The position numbers and the translations under genes were made by a program. A model generated the notes under the pieces. That model was given only the letters and a program-made list of their open reading frames with translations, searched no databases and was not told where the DNA came from. Positions 1 to 6,737 of a stretch of DNA of 7,243 nt are shown here, in pieces (positions within the stretch are counted from its first letter, which is position 1; each line of letters begins with the position of its first letter). The stretch is from Gammaproteobacteria bacterium (GTDB taxonomy: Bacteria; Pseudomonadota; Gammaproteobacteria; Nitrosococcales; Methylophagaceae): NCBI GenBank assembly GCA_003645385.1, contig QNEY01000079.1, positions 1 to 7,243 on the forward strand, in the 5' to 3' direction.

Positions 1-1
1 A

Positions 2-217
2 GATGCCGATGCAGATGCGGATTCAGATGCGGATTCAGATGCGGATTCAGATGCCGATGCTGATTCAGATGCGGATTCAGATGCGGATTCAGATGCGGAT
101 TCAGATGCCGATGCTGATGCTGATGCCGATTCAGATTCAGATGCAGATGCAGATGCCGACTCAGATGCCGATGCTGACTCAGATGCCGATGCTGATGCCG
201 ATGCTGATGCTGATTTA
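2..217 (+). repeat. Hexanucleotide tandem repeat encoding an Asp-Ala/Ser linker
   Basis: Seen: 35 consecutive in-frame hexamers of the form GAY-NNN run to base 211, with a degenerate GAT-TTA unit to 217. Every first codon is Asp; the second is Ala (GCC, GCA, GCG or GCT) or Ser (always TCA). The array probably began before the window. Because the unit is a multiple of 3, copy-number change would lengthen or shorten the linker without shifting frame. The encoded chain is strongly acidic and low-complexity, so probably an extended, perhaps Ca2+-binding spacer comparable in kind to SD-repeat stalks of surface proteins. The other frame reading Met-Pro/Arg-Ile-Gln across the array is a by-product of the repeat. 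Confidence 0.95.
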
Positions 218-1864
218 GACTCTGATATCAATACTGTACTAGAAGATCATGATGCTATCGGTAATGTGTTAAGTAACGATACTGGCAACAGCCTAGAAGT
301 TGTTGGGTTTAGTGTTGCAGGCAGTAACTATGTAGCTGGAGAGCTAGCAACAATAGCAAATATCGGTAGTGTAATAATTGGTACAGATGGTGAATACACG
401 TTTACTCCAGTAGCAAACTGGAGCGGTGATGTGCCACAAATAACGTACATCACCAATACTGGCTCAGGCAATAGTCTTGATGTTTCAGTTACCCCTGTAG
501 CTGATGCGCCACTTTTGATTATGAGTGTAGGTAATGAACAAGCCGTTGATAGTTCAGCTAATTTAATTATTAATGGTAGTTTTGAAGATATCAACGGAAT
601 TGATAAAAATGGCCATGTTGTGAGTGGCGTTCCTGAAAGTAGTTTGACTGGAAGCCAACTGGTAAAAATGTTGACGATTACTGGTTGGGAATTAACAAAC
701 CTTAATGGTGCCATGCCTGCAATGGAACCTCATGCAAAAGCACATGCTGGTGTCGGTACTACAGATGGTGAGCACTATATGGATCTTGGTGCTAGCCCCG
801 GTAATTCAGCAATTGTTCAAACTATTTCTGGAATTATAGATAATGCCGAATATAGACTGTCATTTGATTATCTAGATAAAGCTGCGAAACAGGAATCTGG
901 TCAAAGTGGTGAAGATTCTGGTGTGATGGAAGTGATCTGGAATGGGGAAGTGATAGCTACCGTAGAAGGTAATAACAGATCAGTTTGGGAATCACTTTCT
1001 TTGGTAGTAGTTGGAGGTAGTGGCGATGGCAGTGATAGTCTGATCTTCAGTGAGGTTGGTGATAGTGATGATAACTGGGGTATGGCGATTGATAATGTGC
1101 AAATGTCTCATATTTCATATCAGTATGACTTATCTATTTCTGCATCATTAACAGATGTTGATGGTAGTGAAACCATGGGATTAGTGACGATTCCAGTCGA
1201 TTCATTACCTGCTGGTGTCGTGATTGATGGATTGATACCGAATAGTGAAGGGTATTATGAAATTGATGCCACAACGCCTGTGACATTAATACTTACATCA
1301 GATGTACCATTGACTGAAGCACAAGTTAATATGATTTCTGGCTCAGTCACTTCTTCGGAAACAGTTAATAGTGATACAGCGACAACAGATACTACAGCTA
1401 GAGCTGACTTTGATGGTTTAGATGCCACAGGAGAAACTGCCGATCTTCTTATTGAAGGTGATGATGATGGTAATGTAATTATAGGTGGTACAGGTGATGA
1501 CATCATTTTTGGTGCTGGCGGAGATGATACATTAACAGGTGGTGGAGGTGCTGATGAGCTTGTTTGGACAAAATCTGATCTACCGGGCTCTGGTGTAGCA
1601 CATGATTTTGTTGAAGACTTTAATGAAGTTGAAGGCGATGTGTTGAACTTGGCTAATTTATTATCTGATGGCTCACATGAAATAGAGGGTTTAGCAGCAG
1701 ATAATGCTGGATCAGGACAACATTTACAGCTTTCTATTAAAGAAGCTGGAGGCTCAGAAGTTCAAACTATTGATTTGAATAATATTGCTGTTGGACTAGG
1801 AGACGATCCTGCAGAGATGCTAAACAATCTGTTAGATAACGGTAACATTAATGATGGTATCTAA
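2..1864 (+). CDS. RTX adhesin with type I secretion C-terminus, 5'-partial
   Basis: Seen: an open frame from base 2 to the TAA at 1862-1864 gives 620 residues with no in-frame stop; the true start lies upstream of the window, so the first Met at 266 is internal. In order: an Asp-Ala/Asp-Ser linker (residues 1-72); an Ig/cadherin-like repeat (about 80-172) with the TFTPVANWSG signature and closing VTPVADAP; a beta-sandwich opening LIINGSFE and closing WGMAIDNVQ (about 187-371), resembling DUF642/galactose-binding folds; a domain with SLTDVDGSE (about 375-470); three glycine/aspartate nonapeptides (495-521); and an acidic tail of about 100 residues with DFNEVEGDVLNLANLL, typical of VCA0849-type type I secretion targets. 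Known: such proteins are exported through an ABC transporter-TolC channel, bind Ca2+ and mediate surface attachment or biofilm formation. Inferred: this is the distal end of a large adhesin. The transporter is not in the window. No clear terminator follows; the convergent neighbour ends 3 bp away. Confidence 0.9.
   Translation, partial: DADADADSDADSDADSDADADSDADSDADSDADSDADADADADSDSDADADADSDADADSDADADADADADLDSDINTVLEDHDAIGNVLSNDTGNSLEVVGFSVAGSNYVAGELATIANIGSVIIGTDGEYTFTPVANWSGDVPQITYITNTGSGNSLDVSVTPVADAPLLIMSVGNEQAVDSSANLIINGSFEDINGIDKNGHVVSGVPESSLTGSQLVKMLTITGWELTNLNGAMPAMEPHAKAHAGVGTTDGEHYMDLGASPGNSAIVQTISGIIDNAEYRLSFDYLDKAAKQESGQSGEDSGVMEVIWNGEVIATVEGNNRSVWESLSLVVVGGSGDGSDSLIFSEVGDSDDNWGMAIDNVQMSHISYQYDLSISASLTDVDGSETMGLVTIPVDSLPAGVVIDGLIPNSEGYYEIDATTPVTLILTSDVPLTEAQVNMISGSVTSSETVNSDTATTDTTARADFDGLDATGETADLLIEGDDDGNVIIGGTGDDIIFGAGGDDTLTGGGGADELVWTKSDLPGSGVAHDFVEDFNEVEGDVLNLANLLSDGSHEIEGLAADNAGSGQHLQLSIKEAGGSEVQTIDLNNIAVGLGDDPAEMLNNLLDNGNINDGI
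14..115 (+). repeat. Exact 48-bp higher-order duplication inside the array
   Basis: Positions 14-61 and 68-115 are identical: three copies of the 12-bp unit GATGCGGATTCA followed by GATGCC and GATGCT. A single GATTCA (62-67) separates them, giving a 54-bp offset. All GCG codons in the array fall inside these two blocks and each is followed by GATTCA. Exact identity at synonymous positions points to recent duplication by slippage or unequal recombination rather than selection on the protein alone. Confidence 0.9.
1484..1564 (+). repeat. Three RTX nonapeptide repeats
   Basis: Seen in translation: GGTGDDIIF, GAGGDDTLT and GGGGADELV, back to back. The first two fit the GGxGxDxUx pattern apart from one Gly-to-Ala change in the second; the third has Ala before Asp. 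Known: these loops bind Ca2+ in a parallel beta-roll that folds after export. Three is a short block, normal for large adhesins of this class, which carry few RTX units just before the secretion signal. Confidence 0.9.
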
Positions 1865-1867
1865 TTT

Positions 1868-4800
1868 TTAATCAGCCTTTTCATTTAATAGATTGACGAT
1901 TTTTCCAAGTCCTATGCCGTGTGAACTCTTTATGGCGATAAAATCCTGATCTTGAATTAAATTTAGGATCTCATTTTTGAGTAACAGGGCTGTTTCAAAC
2001 CAGTAATGTGTAATATATTTTGGTATTTGTTGATGAAGTGCTTTCATTAAAGGCCCACACAAAATAATACAGTCTGGTTGAACTGTTAAAAGTGGTTCCA
2101 ATAAGTTTTTATGATAATTCTCACTTTGCTCTCCTAGCTCCAACATATCCCCTAAAATCAGAACTTTTCTTCCTTTAGAATTTATGTCGGCACACATTTC
2201 TAACATGGCCTTCATTGAAAGTGGATTAGCGTTATATGCTTCATCAAGTAATTGAGCACGAATTCCATTGATCTGAATATCAGAAAAAACTCCTCGACCA
2301 TCTACCGGTTGGAAAGATGATAATTGTTTCAATGCTGGGGTAAGTGCCTGCCCAGAAACTGTAACAGCTGCAATTATTGCCAAACTATTCATAACCATGT
2401 GTAATCCAGGCACACCTATATGATAATGAAGTTCTTGGTTAAAAATAGAAATATACACATCATTTTTTTTAGGGTTATATTCAATTAGACGTATGTCAGC
2501 ATCTTTATGTTGACCATACGTTACAATTCGTAAATTCTGGTTATAGGCTGCCTGCTGAAAAACAGTAAACTCTTCCATATCATGATTTAAAATAGCATGG
2601 CTTCCATCAGCCATATCGTTAAAAATAGCACTTTTTTTCCGAGCAATTTCGTTTGTGGATGAATGATATTCTAAATGTGCGGGGCCAATATTGGTTATTA
2701 TGGCTATATCGGGATGAGCCAAGCTACTATTAAGGGGCATTTTACCAATAGCCATTTCAATTACATTATTTGGAGTGTCCCATGGTATGGAAGCTAAATT
2801 CCATGCAACTCCATATGGAAGGTTTGCACTGAAACCTGTTTGACCCACTGTACCGAAACTTTGCAATACATGTGCAAGCATACTGCATGTGGTTGTTTTA
2901 CCAGAACTTCCTGTGATACCAAAAGTGATTCCTTGAAATTTATTGCGTGCATGTTTACCCAAAGCAATAACTGCATTACGACAAGATTTTACTTTTAATA
3001 TGGGTAATCCCATTTGTTCTAGGCCCGATGCGTCTGAACAAATTAAAGCTGCTATATTACTAAGTTCTGAAAGTCGGTTAATAGATATCCCCCAGTCTTC
3101 ATCACCATTTCTTATAACAACTAGCTGCTTAGGTTTGAATGTATTGATAGCGATACATAGTCCTGAAGCATTCCATTTTTCGGGTGGCTGGATATACCAT
3201 TGCCCGCCGGTCACGCTAATTACAGTATCTGCAGTCCAGTCATTAATTTCCTCATCATAAGTATTTGATTCTAATGATTTGTGAGAGTGAGAACTTAGGA
3301 AGTTATGGTAAGCCACAAGACCGGACAAATAATGTTCCACATCATCTATTCGAACCCGGAAGCTATGATGGCGAATGAAAAAAGAACCAACTATTGAGTT
3401 AGGATATTTAAAAAACATAGCCATCTCTGGCCAGAAATAACCATTTAACAAATAGCGAGCACGTGAATGGAGTGCCAAATAGAATTTTTCAATATCGAAG
3501 TCATCCAATAGATGCCGGAACTTAACAGAAGCCTCTAATCTAACCAGCATTTTTTGGGCCGCCATCATAAGCTCAAGTAAAGTTGGAAACGTTGTAATTC
3601 TATCGAGAACAAAATCTAAGTGTTCCCGAACATTACTGAGACCAAATTTAAAATAGCGTTCTTCAGGCTTATAGAGTGTCAGCTCATTAACGCAATAACT
3701 TAGCCAATGATCATGAGCTCGCCAATGCTCAGCTTCTATAAAATATTCGAAAGCTTTAGTTACGGTATTTAGCCAGCGTTCATTTTTGGTAAGTCCATAC
3801 AATTTCATCAGTGAAAAAGCAGCTTCACCATCGTAATAAATAATTCGGAATTCCTCTTTAATGCTCAGGTCGTTGCTATTTAATACATGGATAAACTTTC
3901 CTGTCATTTTGTCTTGCATTGACTCAATACCAACAGCCAATTGCTCCATTAATGAGACATGATTATTGTCATTAAATACGATTGAATATTGAGTTAACGC
4001 AAGGATGCACACTGCATTGCCACCAAGTTTAATTTCATCATTATCCTCAACCAGAAAGGCAGAGGAAGCACCAGTGGAGAGCTGTTTAGTCTGAATCAGT
4101 TTGGTAGTTAAATAGTCAATAGATCTTTCAATAGCACCTTTTAATTCCGGTTTTGGATTTAATTCATATGCTTCAATCATGGCATAGGTCGAACTTGCAT
4201 GACGGAGATTATTATAGAATTTTATGTTTCTACCAAAACAGGGGAAATGGCCGTATGTGAATTGCCCTGCTTCATTGACCTCGCCTGCCAGATAAGCTGA
4301 TGACGTTGAAATAAGGTCATATATAAGAGGTTTATTGAAATTGCTTATTTTTCGGTAGCCAGTATTTCTACCATGCTCTTCTAGTTGATAGGTGTTACTG
4401 CCATCATCAAAAATGCCAATAGTGGTAAATGCATATAACTGTAAATTCTTATCATCTAAATTGGGGAGAATTGTATTTGGAAAACGCCAATTAAAGAATG
4501 ATTTGAAGTTTGTTTTATTTATCTTGGCGTGAGGAACTGTATTGCCATTATATAATAAAGCGTTAGCATTTAATTCTTGCTCCGTAATGGCAAGTTTGAA
4601 TTCAGAATCAAAGCTGATGCCTTTCCTTGAATAATTACGTTTTACTTTGGTGAGCTGTTGTTCATAATGAGCAAGTGAAAGCTGTGTTACGGCATGAATA
4701 GCCTCAATTCGTATCCAGGGAGAAATTAAATTTTGTGATTTCTGGATGTTTTCTAGTTCTGAAATACCTTGTAACCAGGCCGTATTAAAATCAGTATTAT

Positions 4801-4930
4801 TGATTATGAAAGTACGAGCTCTATCTTGTCCGTCACTAATTGAGAAAAACAAGGTTATTTTAGCCTGATTCAACCTCCCAAGAATAGGAAACTGTGTTCG
4901 CATTCTTGTCAGTTGGTCAGCTAAGCTCAT
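1868..4930 (-). CDS. Large MurF-like Mur ligase with an unusual ~560-residue N-terminal extension
   Basis: Seen: 1020 residues from ATG at 4930, with GGA six bases upstream of it. Residues 671-1020 hold the Mur ligase core: P-loop GITGSSGKTTT (671-681), E725 in VIEMAIG, TNIGPAHLEYH (746-756) followed by K765/K766, GLHMVMNS (842-849), DEAYNANPLSM (896-906) and LGDMLELGE (926-934). The last two are MurF hallmarks. Residues about 566-660 look like a degenerate MurF substrate-binding domain. The stretch 230-550 contains LRHASSTYAMIEAYEL, GGNAVCILALTQYS and YYDGEAAFSLMKLYGL, spaced like helical hairpins of an alpha/alpha toroid (inference). Residues 1-200 I do not recognise. Known: MurF joins D-Ala-D-Ala to UDP-MurNAc-tripeptide using ATP and is about 450 residues. 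Inferred: an ATP-dependent amide ligase acting on an envelope or peptide-polymer substrate, not the housekeeping MurF. No signal peptide, so cytoplasmic. It is convergent with the adhesin and divergent from flgB. Confidence 0.85.
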   Translation of the reverse strand: MSLADQLTRMRTQFPILGRLNQAKITLFFSISDGQDRARTFIINNTDFNTAWLQGISELENIQKSQNLISPWIRIEAIHAVTQLSLAHYEQQLTKVKRNYSRKGISFDSEFKLAITEQELNANALLYNGNTVPHAKINKTNFKSFFNWRFPNTILPNLDDKNLQLYAFTTIGIFDDGSNTYQLEEHGRNTGYRKISNFNKPLIYDLISTSSAYLAGEVNEAGQFTYGHFPCFGRNIKFYNNLRHASSTYAMIEAYELNPKPELKGAIERSIDYLTTKLIQTKQLSTGASSAFLVEDNDEIKLGGNAVCILALTQYSIVFNDNNHVSLMEQLAVGIESMQDKMTGKFIHVLNSNDLSIKEEFRIIYYDGEAAFSLMKLYGLTKNERWLNTVTKAFEYFIEAEHWRAHDHWLSYCVNELTLYKPEERYFKFGLSNVREHLDFVLDRITTFPTLLELMMAAQKMLVRLEASVKFRHLLDDFDIEKFYLALHSRARYLLNGYFWPEMAMFFKYPNSIVGSFFIRHHSFRVRIDDVEHYLSGLVAYHNFLSSHSHKSLESNTYDEEINDWTADTVISVTGGQWYIQPPEKWNASGLCIAINTFKPKQLVVIRNGDEDWGISINRLSELSNIAALICSDASGLEQMGLPILKVKSCRNAVIALGKHARNKFQGITFGITGSSGKTTTCSMLAHVLQSFGTVGQTGFSANLPYGVAWNLASIPWDTPNNVIEMAIGKMPLNSSLAHPDIAIITNIGPAHLEYHSSTNEIARKKSAIFNDMADGSHAILNHDMEEFTVFQQAAYNQNLRIVTYGQHKDADIRLIEYNPKKNDVYISIFNQELHYHIGVPGLHMVMNSLAIIAAVTVSGQALTPALKQLSSFQPVDGRGVFSDIQINGIRAQLLDEAYNANPLSMKAMLEMCADINSKGRKVLILGDMLELGEQSENYHKNLLEPLLTVQPDCIILCGPLMKALHQQIPKYITHYWFETALLLKNEILNLIQDQDFIAIKSSHGIGLGKIVNLLNEKAD

Positions 4931-4968
4931 TGATCATCCAAAAGTATCTTTATTTTCTTGTGAGGGAC

Positions 4969-4996
4969 GTTATCACTTAAAACTACTCTATGACAA
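4969..4996 (-). promoter_or_regulatory. Candidate sigma-70 promoter for the Mur-ligase gene
   Basis: On the minus strand, TTGTCA (4996-4991; 5 of 6 matches to the -35 consensus) is followed after 16 bp by GATAAC (4974-4969; 4 of 6 to the -10). Transcription would start near 4962, leaving a leader of about 30 bases before the ATG at 4930. Position and spacing are sensible, but the -10 lacks the first and last consensus bases, so this is a weak call. Confidence 0.3.
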
Positions 4997-5001
4997 GTAG
5001 T
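4982..5001. promoter_or_regulatory. Inverted repeat ACTACT-N8-AGTAGT
   Basis: Perfect 6-bp arms at 4982-4987 and 4996-5001 enclose 8 bases that contain most of the candidate minus-strand -35 hexamer. Such a dyad could be an operator for the Mur-ligase gene, but short arms of this kind also arise by chance in AT-rich DNA and I recognise no specific regulator for it. Confidence 0.25.
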
Positions 5002-5078
5002 ATTGGGGACTGTAAATCAGCGTAAATATTACAAGTCAAAATATCACTACATTGCTATTGTCATTCTTCCAAATTACA

Positions 5079-5117
5079 CGGCAAATTCTTGCCGCTATAT
5101 TTTTGACACTTTTGCCG
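5079..5117 (+). promoter_or_regulatory. CGGCAA/TTGCCG dyad plus extra half-site, candidate flagellar enhancer
   Basis: Seen: CGGCAA (5079-5084), a 4-base spacer, TTGCCG (5089-5094), a perfect 6-bp dyad; a third TTGCCG lies at 5112-5117, 23 bp further on, about two helical turns. The dyad centre is about 97 bp upstream of the predicted sigma-54 start, a normal distance for a bacterial enhancer-binding protein. From memory, GGCAA-type inverted half-sites resemble those of FlbD/FlrC-family flagellar activators; this is not checked. A stem with a 4-base loop is also possible, but no T-run follows immediately and no gene ends here, so a terminator is less likely. Confidence 0.5.
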
Positions 5118-5128
5118 CCCTGATTCTA

Positions 5129-5141
5129 AATCAATGAATTA
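5129..5141 (+). promoter_or_regulatory. Candidate IHF binding site
   Basis: AATCAATGAATTA matches the IHF consensus WATCAANNNNTTR at every fixed position, and AT-rich sequence follows it. It sits between the candidate enhancer dyad and the -24/-12 promoter, centred near -49, where IHF bending commonly brings an upstream activator to sigma-54 polymerase. The consensus is loose, so position carries much of the weight. Confidence 0.5.
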
Positions 5142-5157
5142 AATAACAATATAGTTA

Positions 5158-5173
5158 TGGCATGTTTTCTGCT
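5158..5173 (+). promoter_or_regulatory. Sigma-54 (RpoN) promoter of the flgBCDE operon
   Basis: TGGCATGTTTTCTGCT aligns with TGGCACGNNNNTTGCW with two mismatches and keeps the essential GG and GC with exactly 10 bases between them. GC at 5171-5172 predicts a start near 5184, a 28-base leader before the flgB ATG at 5212. Known: rod and hook genes are RpoN-dependent in Vibrio and many other gammaproteobacteria. This promoter also excludes the upstream in-frame TTG at 5173 as a start, because that codon would lie before the transcript begins. Confidence 0.75.
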
Positions 5174-5211
5174 TGTATCTCGACAACAAGATTAAAGTTG
5201 GAATTAAAGAC

Positions 5212-5610
5212 ATGTCGATAAATTTTGATTCAGCCTTAGGGCTTCATCCTGATGCACTCCGTATCCGTTCACAACGGGCAGAAATGCTTTCATCGAATAT
5301 AACGAATGCGGATACTCCAAACTATAAAGCACGTGATATTGATTTTAAAGATGCTCTGAAAATGGCATCAAGTGGACAACCTAACAATATCAAAACTACA
5401 CATGCAAACCACTTTTCAACAAGTGGGGGTCAGTTCTCTTCTCTTGATGTGAAATATCGTACCGTCTTACAAGATTCACTTGACGGTAATACTGTTGATG
5501 AGCAGGTTGAACACACCCAATTTATGGAGAACTCAGTTAAGTATCAAGCTAGTTTAAGTTTTCTTGGAGCCAAGTTTAAGGATCTGCTTACAGCAGTAAG
5601 AGGAGATTAA
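5212..5610 (+). CDS. flgB: Flagellar proximal-rod protein FlgB
   Basis: FlgB is a proximal-rod subunit of the flagellar basal body, exported by the flagellar type III apparatus and assembled in the periplasm. The 132-residue product has the family length and the N-terminal rod signature NITNADTPNYKARDIDF (about residues 29-45), with a C-terminal helix around MENSVKYQASLSFLGAKF that packs in the rod core. ATG at 5212 is chosen over an in-frame TTG at 5173 because family members begin with a short MSINFD-like segment and the predicted sigma-54 transcript starts after 5173. GGA at 5200-5202 is a modest ribosome binding site. It is the first gene of the operon; flgC follows after 5 bp. Confidence 0.96.
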   Translation: MSINFDSALGLHPDALRIRSQRAEMLSSNITNADTPNYKARDIDFKDALKMASSGQPNNIKTTHANHFSTSGGQFSSLDVKYRTVLQDSLDGNTVDEQVEHTQFMENSVKYQASLSFLGAKFKDLLTAVRGD

Positions 5611-5615
5611 TCCAC

Positions 5616-6035
5616 ATGTCTTTATTTAATATTTTTGATATTGCAGGTAGTGGCATGAGCGCACAGTCATTGAGACTGAATACTACTGCCAGTAATTTAG
5701 CTAACGTGGATAGTGTGAGCAGCAGTATTGATGAGACCTATCGTGCTCGTCACCCTGTATTTGCAACAGTGTTGAATGATGCTTATTCCAAGCAGGGTAT
5801 GCAAGTAGGTGGTGTGGAAGTACGAGGGCTGGTAGAAAGTACAGCTTCAATTCGTAAGGAATACATGCCTAGTCATCCGCTGGCTGATACTGAAGGATAT
5901 GTGTATCACTCGAATGTAGACCCAATTATTGAGATGGCAAATATGATGTCAGCCTCTCGTTCTTATCAAAATAATGTTGAAATCGCCAATACATCAAAAC
6001 AGCTACTACTGCGAACATTACAGTTAGGGCAATAG
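5616..6035 (+). CDS. flgC: Flagellar proximal-rod protein FlgC
   Basis: FlgC is a second proximal-rod subunit, placed near FlgB and exported without a cleaved signal peptide. The 139 residues match family length. Visible signatures are FDIAGSGMSAQSLRLNTTASNLAN at the N-terminus (described here as residues 7-30, key elements AGSGM, R20 and N27), TYRARHPVF (41-49), and a C-terminal segment with NVDPIIEMANMM and SRSYQNNVE followed by a heptad-like helix. The ribosome binding site AGAGGAG lies in the last codons of flgB, so translation of the two is probably coupled. The tail ends 9 bp before flgD. Nothing is truncated or unusual. Confidence 0.97.
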   Translation: MSLFNIFDIAGSGMSAQSLRLNTTASNLANVDSVSSSIDETYRARHPVFATVLNDAYSKQGMQVGGVEVRGLVESTASIRKEYMPSHPLADTEGYVYHSNVDPIIEMANMMSASRSYQNNVEIANTSKQLLLRTLQLGQ

Positions 6036-6044
6036 GAGAGAATC

Positions 6045-6725
6045 ATGGCAATAAATGGTATCAGTGATAACCCCTTTGAATCATTGGGGCTAAATACAGC
6101 CAAAGAGATCCAACAGAAAACTGATGAAGGCAAATTGTTAATGGAGGATTATCTTTCATTAATGACTTCACAATTGAAGAATCAGGACCCGCTGGCTCCA
6201 ATGGATAATGGTGATTTCCTTGGTCAGATCGCCCAGTTTGCCACAGTGAGTGGTATTGGTGATTTGAACACATCATTCAGTGACTTTTCCAAATCCATGC
6301 AATCTGATCAGGCTCTACAAGGATCAGCTTTGGTTGGACACTCAGTTCTCGTGCCTTCATCAATAGGTACGATGACGGCTGCAGATGGTTTGAGAGGTCA
6401 AATTAATGTCGTCGAACCCGTATCAGATTTAAAAGTACAAGTTTATTCTGAAGCAGGCTCATTAGTAAAAACGATAGAAATGGGATCAGCAGCTGGCTAT
6501 ACCAATTTTACTTGGAATGGCTTTGATGAAAATGAAACAGCATTACCACCAGGCGTATATCAGTTCAAAGCAACTGGGACGCTTGGTGGCGAGAATGTGG
6601 CATTTGCAACAGCAACTGTAGCCAAGGTAGAGAGTGTATTGGTTGGTTCGGGGAGCCAAGGCTTAGTCATGAATTTGGCTGGCATAGGTGCGGTACCATT
6701 TAGTGAAGCACAAGAAATTATCTAA
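6045..6725 (+). CDS. flgD: Flagellar hook-assembly (cap) protein FlgD
   Basis: FlgD forms the temporary cap at the tip of the growing hook, where it orders FlgE subunits and is later replaced by FlgK. The 226 residues show the conserved N-terminal segment with LMTSQLKNQDPLAPMDN (about 39-55) and FLGQIAQFATVSGI, then VGHSVLVPSS (about 98-107) opening the C-terminal tudor/Ig-like half. In that half, FTWNGFDENETALPPGVYQF resembles the FlgD Ig-like repeat shared with FlaR-type proteins. The ribosome binding site AGGAGAG spans the flgC stop, 4 bases before the ATG. Length and domain order are ordinary. Confidence 0.97.
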   Translation: MAINGISDNPFESLGLNTAKEIQQKTDEGKLLMEDYLSLMTSQLKNQDPLAPMDNGDFLGQIAQFATVSGIGDLNTSFSDFSKSMQSDQALQGSALVGHSVLVPSSIGTMTAADGLRGQINVVEPVSDLKVQVYSEAGSLVKTIEMGSAAGYTNFTWNGFDENETALPPGVYQFKATGTLGGENVAFATATVAKVESVLVGSGSQGLVMNLAGIGAVPFSEAQEII

Positions 6726-6737
6726 GGAGAAATTGTA

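Noticed and set aside
1..217. CRISPR-like array
   Set aside because: The repeats are contiguous, 6 or 12 bp long, in frame and without unique spacers, so this is a coding tandem repeat.
3..218. Open frame reading Met-Pro/Arg-Ile-Gln repeats
   Set aside because: It is the +1 frame of the GAT-NNN tandem array. The frame starting at base 2 continues into the adhesin and encodes recognisable domains, so this one is a shadow.
2943..3260. Plus-strand open frame of 105 codons inside the Mur-ligase gene
   Set aside because: It is antisense to conserved ligase coding sequence, has no recognisable domain, and no convincing ribosome binding site was seen.
5080..5093. Second sigma-54-like -24/-12 element inside the palindrome (GGCA...TTGC)
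   Set aside because: Only 9 bases separate GG and GC instead of the required 10. The element at 5158-5173 has correct spacing and a better position for flgB.
5103..5130. Sigma-70 promoter with perfect TTGACA (5103-5108) and TCTAAA (5125-5130)
   Set aside because: The -35 is perfect, but the -10 lacks the important second A and final T at 16-bp spacing, and 17 bp gives only a 3/6 match. It may add basal transcription but is not supported above the sigma-54 site.
5121..5133. Short palindrome TGATT-CTA-AATCA
   Set aside because: Five-bp AT-rich arms overlapping the IHF match are expected by chance; no regulator recognised.
5173..5211. N-terminal extension of FlgB from TTG at 5173
   Set aside because: The codon lies within the predicted sigma-54 promoter, before the transcript start, and the 13 extra residues are not a FlgB feature.
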